From Rhizomys pruinosus (Eukaryota; Chordata; Mammalia; Rodentia; Spalacidae): a stretch of DNA of 64,000 nt. Below, one piece after another: positions 34,766-45,989 of this stretch. Each line of letters starts with the position of its first letter. Position 1 is the stretch's first letter. A program made the translations under genes and the position numbers. The notes beneath the pieces are model-generated. The model searched no databases and had not been told where the DNA came from. It saw only the letters and a list, made by a program, of their open reading frames with translations. The DNA lies in NCBI GenBank assembly GCA_009823505.1, contig VZQC01000265.1, positions 3,374,503 to 3,438,502 on the forward strand. The letters run 5' to 3'.

Positions 34766-35221
34766 AACCTGCTCAATATTTGCTCCCAGGGCATGGGGTA
34801 CCTTATCCCACCTTCCTGACCCCAATGTTCCTTTCCCTCTCTCTCCCTCTTCTCCTGTATTTCAAATCATACCAAACTGCTGTCTCTCTTCAGAGCCTTT
34901 CACTTGACAAATGTGCCTAATTTTAAAAGGCTGATGCTGGTCAAGGAGTGAGGGACATAGGGCAAACAGAATCAAGCTTATCAAGCTTGAAGTACTGCCT
35001 CTCCCCAGTGGTTAATGAGTGGGATTGTTGCCTTTTTTTGCTGTCTGGCTTTAGAGCTAGGTGATGGGAAGGGCTCTCAAGGCCAGGATGCTTTGCCACT
35101 GATGGCTGGTAGGCTTCAAGAACTTAGATGCAATTGAGCATCTGTCTGGGACCAGTAGGATGAACCACACCCACTAGGTACTCTTCACTAGAAATCATTG
35201 CTTTCCTTATAAAGCCTTAAG
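34766..35221. other. Unique sequence
   Basis: No recognised feature apart from a small imperfect 'atcaagcttgaagt' palindrome near 34972-34995. Confidence 0.4.
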
Positions 35222-35330
35222 TATTTTGAGGGCAGGACTTATTTTTTATCACTTATGTCCCTTGATAATGTGTTTGGTATTGATCGATTGCTCAGTAAAC
35301 ATGTACTGAGTGAAGAACTTGGTAAGGGAA
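35222..35330 (+). mobile_element. L2/MIR 3'-end fragment
   Basis: 'ttttgagggcaggacttatt', 'tatgtcccttgataatgtg' and 'gctcagtaaacatgtactga' match the L2-type 3' end ('gagggcaggg ... gtgctcaataaatatttgttga'). Confidence 0.7.
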
Positions 35331-36104
35331 TATAAAACAGATCCCAAGGAGGGAAGGAAATTGCTCAAAGAATCAGCAGTGATGGCCATTGTTTCTAGAA
35401 GCACAGCTGGGCAGACAGATGTCCTCTGTACCATGCTAATGACTGCATGATGCACATGTGTGGGATTTTTCTTTTCCTTTTAATCTCTCTCAGTTTGGAA
35501 ACTTGAAGCCACTAAAATGTTTCCATTCTGATGAGTTCTGCAAAAGAATAATCCATTCTTGTGTCCTACTGGGAAGAAGCAGCCTGTGACCCAGATCTTA
35601 CCTTGTGTCCAGGTGTTTGGCTCACAGAATAAACAGCAGAGCCATTTGCAGGAAGATGTGTGCACCTTTGGGGTCAGGTCCGAGAGGACCACTTTTTATG
35701 TCTGAATGAAATAAGTCTCTAGAGCATGGTAAGAAAAGTAAACAACATCCCAATTACATGCCAGCATTTCCCCACCGTCGTCAGCTGGAGAGTAGTTGAA
35801 AAGGCTGGAGCCTGGTGTGGCTACTGTGTAGGTGAAGAATGTAATTGCTTACATGATGGAATTTCAGAACTTCCTTCCAGAACCTCTGTTCCACAACTGG
35901 ATGTCCTTTGGAAGCACTTACTGTTTTGGTACGCTGCCCTATTTTTCCTGTTTAAAATGAGAATTCCAGGTGTCATTTTATATTTATTAAATCAGCAAGA
36001 CAATTAGCAAATGAGAATAGCCAGTGCTGGTGAAATCTGGGTGCAAGTGGAGTGCTCAGATGTTCCTGAGGACAATGGAAAGTCACGTAATCCTTTAGAA
36101 GAGC
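35331..36104. other. Unique sequence
   Basis: No gene recognised; the 93-codon frame at 35726-36007 has no domain and no splice context. Confidence 0.4.
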
Positions 36105-36440
36105 AGCTGAGAGTGTTGCACCAAGAACCTGAGAAGAACAGCTTCAGAAAAGAGGGGCTTATCTGGCTCACAGTTCCGAACACAGTCCATCACTGTGGGG
36201 AGCTCGAGGCAGCTGCTGACCCTGTGACATTCACAGTCCAGAAGTTGTGCTCAGTTCACTTTTTCCTTTTTACACAGTTCAGGACCCCACCCATGAAATG
36301 GTAATAGCCACATTCAGAGTAGGTCTTCCTACGGCAATTAACCTAATCTAGATAATACCTCACAGACACACCCAGAGGCTAGTGAACTAGGGTTCCCAGA
36401 AAAATGTTGCATCTTCAAACTGGGCTTACATCTGCAGGAC
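36105..36440 (-). mobile_element. Old MaLR-type LTR fragment
   Basis: 'aacagcttcagaaaagaggg', 'ctggctcacagttccgaaca', 'cagtccatcactgtgggg', 'caattaacctaatctagata' form an antisense MaLR-like LTR. A second partial copy of its last third occurs at 36870-36980 ('cctaatctagagataatccc'). Confidence 0.6.
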
Positions 36441-37354
36441 TGACTGATAAGAGCTCTGGAGACGGTGGAGAGTCTGGAATGTTACCAGTCCAGAGCCTAA
36501 TTGTGCTTCATCTCAGGCTATCTTTAGCCCCTAAATCACTTTTCCTTTGCCTATAACTGTTTCTAACATAACACCCCAAGATTAACATAAAAAAAAACTT
36601 TTGAAAGGTATTTATTAACAAACCGTCAGGTCCCACCAACCAAAAAGCTAAGAATGCCATCAGATACCATCTGAGACCATAGCAGAATTCCTTTCCTCTT
36701 TGCTATGACCTAGCTACTGAATGTATCCACCAATGCATTTGTAAAGTGTCTTGACTTAGGACTTTTCTTTGTTCTGTTACTATGAAAGTAAAATATGAAA
36801 CTGTAACCATGCTAGAACATGGAATTTTGGTAACCTGAATCTATGATTCCAGGCTATGGTCACTCATATGTGTCTCTAAACTAGCCTAATCTAGAGATAA
36901 TCCCTCATGGACCTACTTAGAGGCTAATCTCTTCAGTGTTTCCAGATCTTGTAGAGATCACAGTCAATGCTAACCATCACAGATCTTTAAAGATGTCAAC
37001 AAAAACATAGGTCCTATGTCAATGGGAATAAGACAGTTTATTCTGTATGTTTATGCAAACATGAGTGGCCATGATCCAGAAAGATACCCCAAATAACATG
37101 TCCCAACATGAAAATGGCTTCACAAAGTTTTCATGGTTGCAAATCAAAAGAAAGTAATAAATAAAGGCTTTTAAAAAACACATTGTTGGGAGCATCAGGT
37201 AGTGGTTACAGCAAAGCAGGGAAATCTCAGCTACAGGTTTCAGAAGCCACCTGAAAACATTCTTAGCTCTGGGGTTGGTGGAAGCCAGTGGTCTGTTAAT
37301 ACATTCCAGTGGGATTTAGCTGATAGTCACAAATATGTTAGGTCAGTCTCAGGG
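36441..37354. other. Unique and low-copy sequence
   Basis: Contains the second LTR fragment at 36870-36980; the rest is not recognised. Confidence 0.4.
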
Positions 37355-37500
37355 TGACTATTGAGGGGACTGAAGATGGACAAGATAATTTGGCTCTGGA
37401 CTTACAACATTCCAGTGCACCACTGTGATGAAGTCCCTCTCAGTCAGTCTTGTAGAATCTTAACCCTAGGTGCAGCTGTTTTGAGGGGGTTTAAACCCAC
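37355..37500 (-). repeat. Low-copy repeat shared with 22240-22375
   Basis: Shares 'atttggctctggacttacaa' and 'gtcttgtagaatct' with the earlier copy in the same order and orientation. Both are followed within 150 bp by other insertions. Family not recognised; strand arbitrary. Confidence 0.4.
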
Positions 37501-37535
37501 AAAAATATTTGACATCTTTATTACAATAAGAAATT

Positions 37536-37537
37536 GT

Positions 37538-37572
<35 letters not shown>

Positions 37573-37701
37573 AGACAGAGTCTCCCTTTAGCCCCAGCTG
37601 TCTGGAACTCACTCTGTAGACCAGGCTGGCCTTGAACTCACAAAGATCCGCCTGTGCTCGCTCCCAAGTGTAGGATTAAAGGCTGCACTACCACGCCCTG
37701 C
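37536..37701 (-). mobile_element. B1 SINE with 33-bp T tract and TSD
   Basis: Antisense B1 preceded by 33 T (37539-37571), the complement of a long A-tail. Flanked by 'taagaaatt' at 37527-37535 and 37702-37710. A long homogeneous tail suggests a fairly young insertion, although the body has several small deletions. Confidence 0.95.
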
Positions 37702-37710
37702 TAAGAAATT

Positions 37711-38308
37711 AGTTTTAAACAAAGAAAAAAACAGACAGGTATACATTTTTCATACTATTCTGGATAAGAACACATTGGAAGCAAACCTAAATATCTGGTA
37801 ATGGAAGGGGTTATATAGTTTTAGGGATTACAGTGCCACAGAATGCTGCTCTTTCATTAAACACAATAGTTTCCAGTATTTTATAGCTAAGCTGAAGAGT
37901 ATTTATTCTTTAATAAAATATAAATTTAAAATGAAGTGTGGTGATGATGCAAATTTGTACAAATAGTATATGACTCTGTCCTTGGGCTGGAAGGGAACAG
38001 GGGAAAACTGAAAGTAATTGATTAATTATGTTAGATTTCAATAGGATGATCCTTGGATTTTTGTTTCTATTGTTTGCTTTAGAATATCTCTTGTACATAG
38101 AGTGTTTGGAAGAGCATAGGATCAAGTTGTCTGTAGGCACACAAGTAAGTAGGAACTAGTCAGCAGTTGACTCCCTAAGGGCCTGCTGGGGAATACGCAG
38201 AGGACTAGGAGGTCACCAGATCTGGAGACTTGGGCAAGTTCTCTGGATCAGGTACTTCACTGAAAGCCCAGAGTACTCTTGGGAGATCAGGGTTAAAGAG
38301 AAAATGCT
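37711..38308. other. Unique sequence
   Basis: AT-rich; no gene or repeat recognised. Confidence 0.4.
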
Positions 38309-38314
38309 GGCATC

Positions 38315-38927
38315 CTTAGGAATGAAACTTTGTGTGGCTTGAGGCAAGAATTGTAAAGACCTGTCTCATAAGAACTCTGAGGAGGTTATCTGATATCTTT
38401 ATGGGCATTCAGTTGTCTCGGTGAGTTATCTGTAGCTTCGGAAAAGTTTTGGGATATTACATGTTTTTCTTGCTTCACCATCTCTGCAAAGTTTCCAGAA
38501 CAGATGGCCCCTTCCCTTGATCATGTGAGCAAATGTTGCACCTCTACTTACCTGTTGCACAAACAGGAGCTCCGTAGCCCCTGATTAGAGCCAAGGTGCT
38601 CATGCCCCTCCCTTCCGCCTACCCCTACTTCCTTGCAGAGCACAGTAACTTTGGGTATATAAGCACACTGCTGGCATAAATAAACAAGAGACTCTATTCT
38701 CCCAGGCTTTCTCTGATCCGTGTCTGTAGTCTCCACTTACTTTCCTTGTTCTTTATTCCATTGGGTAACTCCTCTCGGGGTCCCATCCCCCCTCCTTACC
38801 AGAGCTAAGCCTAGAGATGTTGCCTGCAGGCAGAGACAGCCTCGAGAAATGCAAGAGGGAAGAACAGTATGTGGATTTCGACCACACCTGACTAAAGGAC
38901 TATTCAGAAGATTATTAAACTCCTACA
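38315..38927 (+). mobile_element. ERV2-type LTR, left, sense
   Basis: 613 bp. U3 carries a TATA box 'tatataag' at 38656-38663; an AATAAA follows at about 38677, then 'tctcccaggctttctctga' in R/U5, ending 'attattaaactcctaca'. The last part with the primer-binding site is tandemly repeated (77-bp period) to 39038. Confidence 0.8.
38656..38663 (+). promoter_or_regulatory. TATA box of the left ERV LTR
   Basis: 'tatataag' lies about 20 bp before 'aataaa', a compact U3/R layout as in ERV2 LTRs. The right LTR has the weaker 'tgtataag' at the matching place. Activity is unknown. Confidence 0.5.
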
Positions 38928-39037
38928 GCTGGTGCCCAGAATGTGCAGCTTGGACTCCCCACACCTGACTAAAGGACTATTCAGAAGATTATTAAACTCC
39001 TACAGCTGGTGCCCAGAATGTGCAGCTTGGACTCCCC
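38884..39037 (+). repeat. 77-bp tandem duplication of LTR end plus primer-binding site
   Basis: 'acacctgactaaaggactat' at 38884 recurs at 38961, and both units run through 'ctcctacagctggtgcccag' to 'cttggactcccca'. The duplication makes two LTR/primer-site junctions in a row. The copies look identical, so the event is younger than the LTR divergence or has been homogenised. Confidence 0.9.
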
Positions 39038-39501
39038 ACCAACAGAAGGAAGAAGGAATAAGGTATTTCCACGGGCTGTCTCTCTCAGCCTTTTTCCTCC
39101 CATGTGAGAGGAAAATCTCGGAGGGTTTTACCATGAAAAGAGGAGACGTACACCCCCCCCCTCCATGTAGGATTCAGGGTAGCAGCCAGGCTCTGCCTAT
39201 TTCCATGGAAAAAAAAAATCCTTTTTTCACAAGAGATTAATATTTATTCTGCTTTCAGTCTCTCTCCTCTATATGGCCAGCTCAGCACATCTCTATGGGG
39301 AAAAAAATTCTCTTTTCCCATGTGATAAGTCTTTGAACTGTCTTTTTCCCTAACCACTAGCATTTCCTGCCTTTCTTTATCATGGAAAACAAACAGGCAT
39401 GTCAAAACACCCAATGGCAACAAAACAGATTAATCAAAACATCCAAACAGCAGTGGCGACAGTTCCGCAGCAGTCCCAGTGGGTGGAGGAGCTAGTGGCA
39501 T

Positions 39502-39519
39502 GCCCCACGTTGGGTGCCA
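39502..39519 (-). other. Primer-binding site, tRNA-Lys type
   Basis: On the minus strand it reads TGGCACCCAACGTGGGGC, one base from the tRNA-Lys(1,2) site TGGCGCCCAACGTGGGGC used by ERVK-class viruses. It lies two bases inside the right LTR. The left LTR has a more diverged 'tggtgcccagaatg' at the equivalent place. Confidence 0.85.
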
Positions 39520-39521
39520 GC

Positions 39522-40154
39522 TGTAGGAGTTTAATAATCATCTGAATAGTCCTTTAGTCACGTGTAGCCGACATCCACATGTTGTTCTTCCCTCCTTGCA
39601 TTTCTTGAGGCTGTCTCCTGCCTGCAGGCAGATAATCTCTGGCTTAGCTCTGGCAAGGAGCGGGGAGGGGACCATGAGAGAGTGACCCAATGGAATAAAA
39701 AGACAAAGAAAAATAAAGACAGACAGACAGACAGACAGACAGACATGGACTCAGAGGAAGCCTGGGAGAATAGGGTCTCCCTTTATTCATGCCAGCAGTG
39801 TGCTTATACACCAAAAGTCACTGTGCTCTGGGCAAGGAAGTGGGGGGCAGGTGGAAGGGAGGGGCGAGCCAGTTTGGCTCTAATCAGGGGCTCAAGAGCT
39901 CCTGTTTGTGCAACAGGTAAGTAGAGGTGCGACATTTTGCTCAATGCCTCAAGGGAAGGGGCTATCTGGTCCTGGAACTTTGCAGAGATAGGTGAAGCAA
40001 GAAAACATTATAATATCCCAAACTTTCCCCAGAGCTACAGATAACTCACAGAGGCAACTGAATGCCTACAGATATCAGATAACCCTCCTCAGAGGTCTTA
40101 TGGGACAGATCTTATAAATTCTTGCCTCAAGCCACACAAAGTTTTATTCCTACA
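39522..40154 (-). mobile_element. ERV2-type LTR, right, antisense
   Basis: 633 bp, TGTAGGAG at 39522 to TCCTACA ending 40154 on the plus strand. Collinear with the left LTR when reversed; visibly diverged by many substitutions and small indels. An (AGAC)n microsatellite at 39717-39744 has expanded inside it and is absent from the left LTR. Confidence 0.85.
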
Positions 40155-40160
40155 GGCATC

Positions 40161-40439
40161 CACTCTGAATCTGTAGTACACCTGCTCTCTCCTCTTAGAA
40201 ACTATGGTAGTTTTTTCATAACAACACAGGAGAAGAATGAAAATTGCTTTGCGACCCTGTTCTACCTTCTCACTGTCTAAAGCCTTAACCTCCCTGAGCT
40301 AGGGAAGAACAGCAGAAGATCTCAGCTGGACAGAGTGGTGACTCTGTAGATACAGCCAGCCTGTGTGGCCTCTGCTCTGACTCTAGACACATGGTGTTGT
40401 GACCAATACCTATAATTATACCAGTACTGCCATTCAACT
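40161..40439. other. Unique sequence
   Basis: No feature recognised. Confidence 0.4.
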
Positions 40440-40909
40440 GGCATTTTATATATTTTATTTTTATTGATTTTTTTCACAAATTTCCTAATTTTTATAGGAT
40501 TTACATCCTTTCTCCTATCTGTACCCAACCTTATCACCCTCTACACTAACATAAATCCCACCTAAGATAAAATCAGTGAAATCCCAGCATAGATGTGAGG
40601 AAGAAACCCCAACCCTACCTACAGAAATAGCAGCAACCAATGGCTTCTGGGTGGGGCAGAGTTAGTCATGTTGAAGGATGAGACGTTTGGTACATTGTCA
40701 GGCTCAAGTAGTGAATGCACACTGAAGGGAATTGGGGACACAAATTCTACAAACCTTTGTATATTATAACATGTAATATTTATATTATGAGTATTTCATG
40801 TATGAGTATTTCAATCCACAATTTTGGGAATTTCATACATTTTGATCATATTTGGATTCCCCTCCTCTATCTGCATCCTCCTTGATACACCCTACAAAAT
40901 TTCCTTTAC

Positions 40910-41010
<101 letters not shown>

Positions 41011-42124
41011 GCATGCCCTTTAATGCGGATTCATCCATTGGAGCCTAGTCAACCTGCCAAGAGGCTCGCCATTAAACAAGACTGAATCCACCCTTCCCAG
41101 AAGTCATTGATTGCAGTAGCTCCTAAGGTAGGGTTGGGATTTCTTACCACTTTGCCATGACTATGCTGGGGTTTTGAGTTTAAATGGGACTTGTGCATGT
41201 TGTCATTATCGTTATGGGTTCATGTGAGTAACTGAGCAGCAGTCTAGAAAACTCTGTTTCCTTATGGAAATCCACCCCCACTGGCTCTCACAGTCTTCCT
41301 CCTCCCTCTTCTGCAATGATCCCTGAGCCTTGGGAGGCAGAAGTTTGTTATAGGTGTCCTATTCAGGAACAAACAGTCTGTATCCTCTTGTCCTTTGCAC
41401 CCTGGCTAGTTGGGGTTCTCTGTATTAATTGCCATCAGCTACATAAGGAAGTTTCTTAGATGAGAGTTAAGAGATGCATTACTCTATAATAAAAAGTCAT
41501 TAACAATAAGTTTAATGCTATATATACTTATCAAAACAAATGAACTAGGTTCTCTCCCATGCCCTGTCAGATTTCTAGCATCAGGTTCCTAGGCCTGATG
41601 TCAATGTCAGATATGGGCTCCATCCTGTGAAGAGGACCTTAAATGTAATTATAAAGCAATTGGTTGCTCCTATAATACTCATTCTCTTAATGCGCTTGTG
41701 GGCATATCTTCCAGGCCAGTGGCTGTAGCTCAGTGGATCCACACCTTAGAAAGACTGATGATAAGTTTCCTCTTCTGATAGCTTGCATAGCACCTTCCAA
41801 AATTATGAAAACTAATCAGTAGAAATGAGACTTTGAAGTCTGAACCAGCTTCATTTCTCCTTCTTTGTTCTATAGATTATGTACGTGGTGTTTTCAACAA
41901 TAGCTTCTTACCATGAAGTTCTGATGATAAGCAAAAACAAGGGCAATGGTCAATACTGTTTGAAGGTCTATGGAACCCCTTATAAACAGCTTCAAAATAG
42001 GGAGTCCATTCCTGTCAGTGGGGTTTTACTTTGTTTCCCTATGGTGTCTAGCAGGGGCAATCTCCCCTTGTTATAAGGCAACTCTTTTTAATCTCTTTTT
42101 ATAATATACATGTATATACTTCTT

Positions 42125-42372
42125 AAATGAATTTTTAAATTTTACTTATTTTTGTATGTGTATGAATGTACTGTCTGCATGTAGGTTTGTGCACCCATGT
42201 TGTGCAATGCTGCGGAGGTCCGAAGAGGGTCTCAGATTTCGCTGGAACTGGAGTTCTCCTGGAATTGGAGTTATAGATGGTTCTTAGCTGCCATGTGGGT
42301 GCTGGGGCTTGAACCCAGGTCCTCTGCAAGATCAGTCGGTGCTATTAACCATTAGGCTATCTCTCCAGCCCC
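42125..42372 (-). mobile_element. B2/B3-family SINE with internal 17-bp duplication
   Basis: Antisense copy from 'tttttgtatgtgtatgaatg' to 'ggctatctctccagccccc'. It contains 'ggaactggagtt' (42244) then 'ggaattggagtt' (42261), a 17-bp duplication also seen in the SINE at 50814 but not in the other B2/B3 copies here. Confidence 0.95.
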
Positions 42373-42427
42373 CAAAATGTATATATTTCTTATAGATATA
42401 GCTTCTGTAATGGTAGGTTTCCATGGA

Positions 42428-42592
42428 TTTTTCTTTTTTTTTCTTTTCTTTTCTTTTGGTCTTTTTGAGATAGACTTTCTCTCTTTACCTGACCTGGTAC
42501 TTGCTATGTAGATCAGGCTCGAACTCGTAGAGATCCAGCTGCTTCTGTCTCCCAAGTGCTGGGATTAAAGGTGTGACCCACCATGCCTGGCT
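42428..42592 (-). mobile_element. B1 SINE
   Basis: Antisense B1 with TTTTC-rich tail complement, 'ggtctttttgagatagactt', 'atgtagatcaggctcgaact', 'agtgctgggattaaaggtgt'. The 'gctggccttga' part has a small deletion. Confidence 0.93.
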
Positions 42593-42785
42593 CCCATATG
42601 GCTTTTTCTGAAAGCTTTTAGTGTTAGTTATCTCTCCTCAAACTCCCTCCTCTGCCCTACCCTTCCACTCCCCACCCTTCCATTGCCCACTCCCATTTAA
42701 TCCTTCTCACTCTGTTATTCCCCTTTCATTCTTTACATCATTGCATTCTACTTCCCTTCCCAGGAGACCTCCCCCCCCCAAAAAA

Positions 42786-43629
42786 AAACCCTCCATAGGA
42801 CAGGTTTTTAGTTTCCTGACCTTTCTGGACTTTAAAATTGAAACATACATATCTAAGAATACAAAGCTGCATCCCACTAAGGGAGAACATGCAGTGTTTT
42901 CAACCTACATATTTCAGACCTCTGCCTACCCAGGATCTGCCAAGGACTTTACATCCATTATCACTGATATCATTGATATCTGCCACAACCTTGCAGAATG
43001 GACAGCACTATTGCCACCTTAACACTGAAGAAGCTAATGGTAAGAGAAATAAAATAGCATAATCTGGGTCACACTGAGGCAGAAGGCACAATCAAGGCAG
43101 TAGCTCACTATGATCTCATGGTTCTCCTGCCTTGAACACAGCCAGTGCTTCTTAAATGCCCATACTAGATGTTCTACAGTATTTGTTAAATCAAGTACCG
43201 TTTCTAGACTTGACATCATCCTGATGCCAAGGTGAGTATCCAGAGACAGATTTTGACCTTCAAAAATGCCACCACAGCATGAAACAAAGAACGTTTTGTT
43301 TGCAGAGTTCACTAGACTTTGATTTCTTGTGTATGGATTTTTAATAATGCCTTTGTTTGCCCACCTTGTAGCATCTTCCAGATTCTTGCAAAGAAGACCT
43401 GTGTGGCACCTGCTGTTTTTCTCTCATATTGAGTACTGCACAGTTGTCTCCAGCTCTCTGGTACAATGAGTCCTATGAAATACCTTAAAATTAGGAAAAG
43501 GTCAATAATACTGGCCCTGCTGACAGTGGGCCAAGTGGTTTTCATCCAACCTCCTGGGTCATCTTTTCTGAATGGGCAGAAAATAAACATCACAGCTATT
43601 TCCCTGGGGCTTTGCTAAGGAGTTTTTTT
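42786..43629. other. Unique sequence
   Basis: Frames at 42621-43022 and 43312-43593 have no recognisable domain. No repeat seen. Confidence 0.4.
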
Positions 43630-44121
43630 TCATATTTACTGCAGTTTTGTGAATGCATACAATATTTCTCAGTCCAATTTATACTCATTCCCCTTTCCAT
43701 GGCCGCCACCCCAACCAACTTCATGCATTTGCCATACATGTCTTGCATCTTTTTTGAAGTCTTTTAAAAGTTTTTCTATGCAGAGGTTTATTGTTTGGGG
43801 CTGAAGTTTACTGTTTCAGTCAGTTCTTTGACCCAGTTATTTTGTTGTTGTTCCCTCCTATTTGTATTGCTTCAAAATATGCATATTCTTCACAAATATA
43901 GAAAAATTATGACATCTGAAAGTAAACTGTATGTTCATTTCAAAACATGTTTAGGAATTTACATTTTCCACTTTCATTTTATGTCATTCTAAAGTATGCA
44001 TACATACCCTCCACCCATATACCACGATTACAAAGTCTGAAAATAAGTGGTAGGTTAATTCTAGATCTGTTAATTTTAGATCCATTAAGGTATTCACATT
44101 GTAATGGCACAGTTGTTTTCA

Positions 44122-44125
<4 letters not shown>

Positions 44126-44155
<30 letters not shown>
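44126..44155. repeat. (TA)n microsatellite
   Basis: About 15 TA units inside the L1 3' UTR. The related L1 at 59525-59556 has a TA run at a comparable distance from the tail. Confidence 0.95.
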
Positions 44156-44157
<2 letters not shown>

Positions 44158-44266
44158 ATTTGTTTATTCGCCTATTTATATACATTGCTATGTTCTTGTA
44201 TATTTATTTGAGACCTATATTCAATACTTCTTTATATATTCTATTTATTGTATTTTTTAATCATAT

Positions 44267-44267
44267 N
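44267..44267. other. Single N at an L1 discontinuity
   Basis: The L1 sequence is not collinear across this base: reverse transcriptase on the right, 3' UTR on the left. A one-base gap placeholder is likely. Confidence 0.85.
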
Positions 44268-45765
44268 TGCCCTAACAAGCATTTCAAGTACTATATTGAA
44301 GAAGAGTGGTGATAGGGGGCAGCCTTACCCTGTTCTTGCTTTTAAGGGGAATGCTTCTAACTTTTCTCCATTTAGGATGATGCTGGCTGTGGGTTTGTGT
44401 ATATGGCTTTGATTATATTTAGGAATGTTCCCTTCAGTCCAATTTCCTCTAGAACTTAAACCATGAAGGGATGGTGAATTTTGTCGAAGGCTTTTTCTGC
44501 ATCGATTGAGACAATTGTTGTTGTTTTTTTTTTTTTTTTTGTCTTTCAGTCCATTTATGTGTTTTATGATATTTATTGATTTATGTATGTTGAACTATCC
44601 CTGCATCTCTGGTATGAATCCAACTTGATCATTATGGATGATCTTTTTGATGTGGGTCTGTAGGCTGTTTGAGAATATTTTGTTGAGAATTTTTGTATCT
44701 ATGTTCATTAATGAGATGGGTCTATAGTTTTCTTTTTTGGTTGTGTCTTTGCCTGGTTTTGGTGTTAAAGTGATGCTGGCTTTGTAGAAGGAATTTGAGA
44801 TATTTGCTTCTGATTGTATCCTTCTGAACATTTTTAGTAATAATGGTTGTAAGTCCTCTTTAAATGTTTTATAGAATTCTGCTGTGAAACCATCTGGGCC
44901 TGAGCTTTTTTTAGTTGGGAGGTTTCTTATTACATTTTCAATTTCCTCATACATTATGGGTTTGTTTACGTTGTCAATCTCTTCTTGGTTAAGCTTTGGT
45001 GAATTCCAGAATTTCAGATATTCATCCATTTCTCTTAAGTTTTCCTCAAATTTAGTAGAGTATAGGTTTTTGAAGTATTCTCATATGAGTGTCTGGATCT
45101 TTTCTTTGTTGTGATGTTTCCCCTTTCATCATGAATACTATTGATTTGGAGTTGCTCGTTCTTTTGGTTAATTGGGCTAGAGATCTATCTTGTTTATCCT
45201 TTCAAAAAACAGATTTTGGACTCATTGATTCTTTGTATTGTTTGCTTTGTTTCTATTTTATTGATTTCTGGTCTGATTTTTGTGATTTCTTCCTGTCTTT
45301 TGGGTTTAGGGTTCATTTGTTCTCTCTTAAGGGATTTTAGCTGCAGTGGTAGTTCACTTATTTGTCCTCATTCTTCTTTTTTAGTGTAGGCACTGAGGGC
45401 TCTTAACTTCCCTCTTAGGACTGCTTTTAAAGTTTTGCTGTCTGTATTATCTTTTTTGTTTAGTTCCAGAAATGTTTTTATTTCTTTATTTCTTCCTTAA
45501 CCTATTCATTATTCAGGAGTGTGTTGTTTACTTACCATGTGTTCTTGTAGATAGTAGGGCTTATTCTGGTGTCAATATTGAGCTTTATTGCACTGCAGTC
45601 TGATAGAACGCATGAAATTATTTCAATCCTTTTGTATTTGTAGAGTTGTTTTTTCTGTGTCCCAGTATGTGGTTGATTTTGGAGAATGTTCCATGGAGTG
45701 CTGAGTAGAAAGTATATTCTCTGGTGTTTGGGTAGAATATTCTGTAGATGTATGTGAGGTCCATT
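44268..45765 (-). pseudogene. L1 ORF2 reverse-transcriptase fragment
   Basis: ORF2 of LINE-1 makes the endonuclease/reverse transcriptase for target-primed insertion. Here the minus strand has an open stretch at 45029-44595 of 144 codons with the L1 motifs [23 protein letters not shown] and [11 protein letters not shown], which begin the reverse-transcriptase domain. After it the text encodes the 'DAEKAFDKI'-like region around 44480-44520, interrupted by a T-run at 44520-44540. The catalytic ADD box is not reached before the N at 44267. Frames are broken outside the 144-codon stretch, so this is a dead copy. Confidence 0.9.
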
Positions 45766-45988
45766 TGGTGTATTGTATTGTTTTTTGTTTTTTTTGTTTT
45801 TTTTTATTAGATGTTTTTCTTTTTTTTTTTTCTCAACATTTTTTTTATTGATGCTTTGTGCATTTCATACATCGTTTTCCAATTCAGTTCAGGCATATCT
45901 CCCCTTCCCTTCACCCCCACCCCCACCCCAACCGAGATCATGCATTCTGCCATGACTGTCCTGCATATCTCTCTCAGTTTTTTTTTCC

Positions 45989-45989
45989 N
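45989..45989. other. Single N at the edge of the foldback palindrome
   Basis: Lies exactly between the antisense 3' UTR and the first arm of the palindrome, so it likely marks a filled or unfilled gap. Confidence 0.85.

Larger units (their letters stand above)
38315..40154. mobile_element. ERV2-type element with inverted LTRs and 6-bp TSD
   Basis: Two related LTRs face each other: plus-strand 38315-38927 and minus-strand 39522-40154. Each starts TGTAGGA (first base(s) changed in the left copy) and ends TCCTACA, then meets a primer-binding-like site. The whole structure is flanked by 'ggcatc' at 38309-38314 and 40155-40160, the 6-bp duplication usual for ERV2/ERVK. The 594-bp core (38928-39521) holds leader-like, non-coding sequence from both sides and no gag, pol or env frame. 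A normal provirus has direct LTRs, so this arrangement is abnormal. Possible origins are integration of a rearranged cDNA, a later inversion, or an assembly error. Confidence 0.75.

Noticed and set aside
38315..40154. Ordinary full provirus with gag/pol/env
   Set aside because: The core is under 600 bp, has no long frame, and the LTRs are inverted, not direct.
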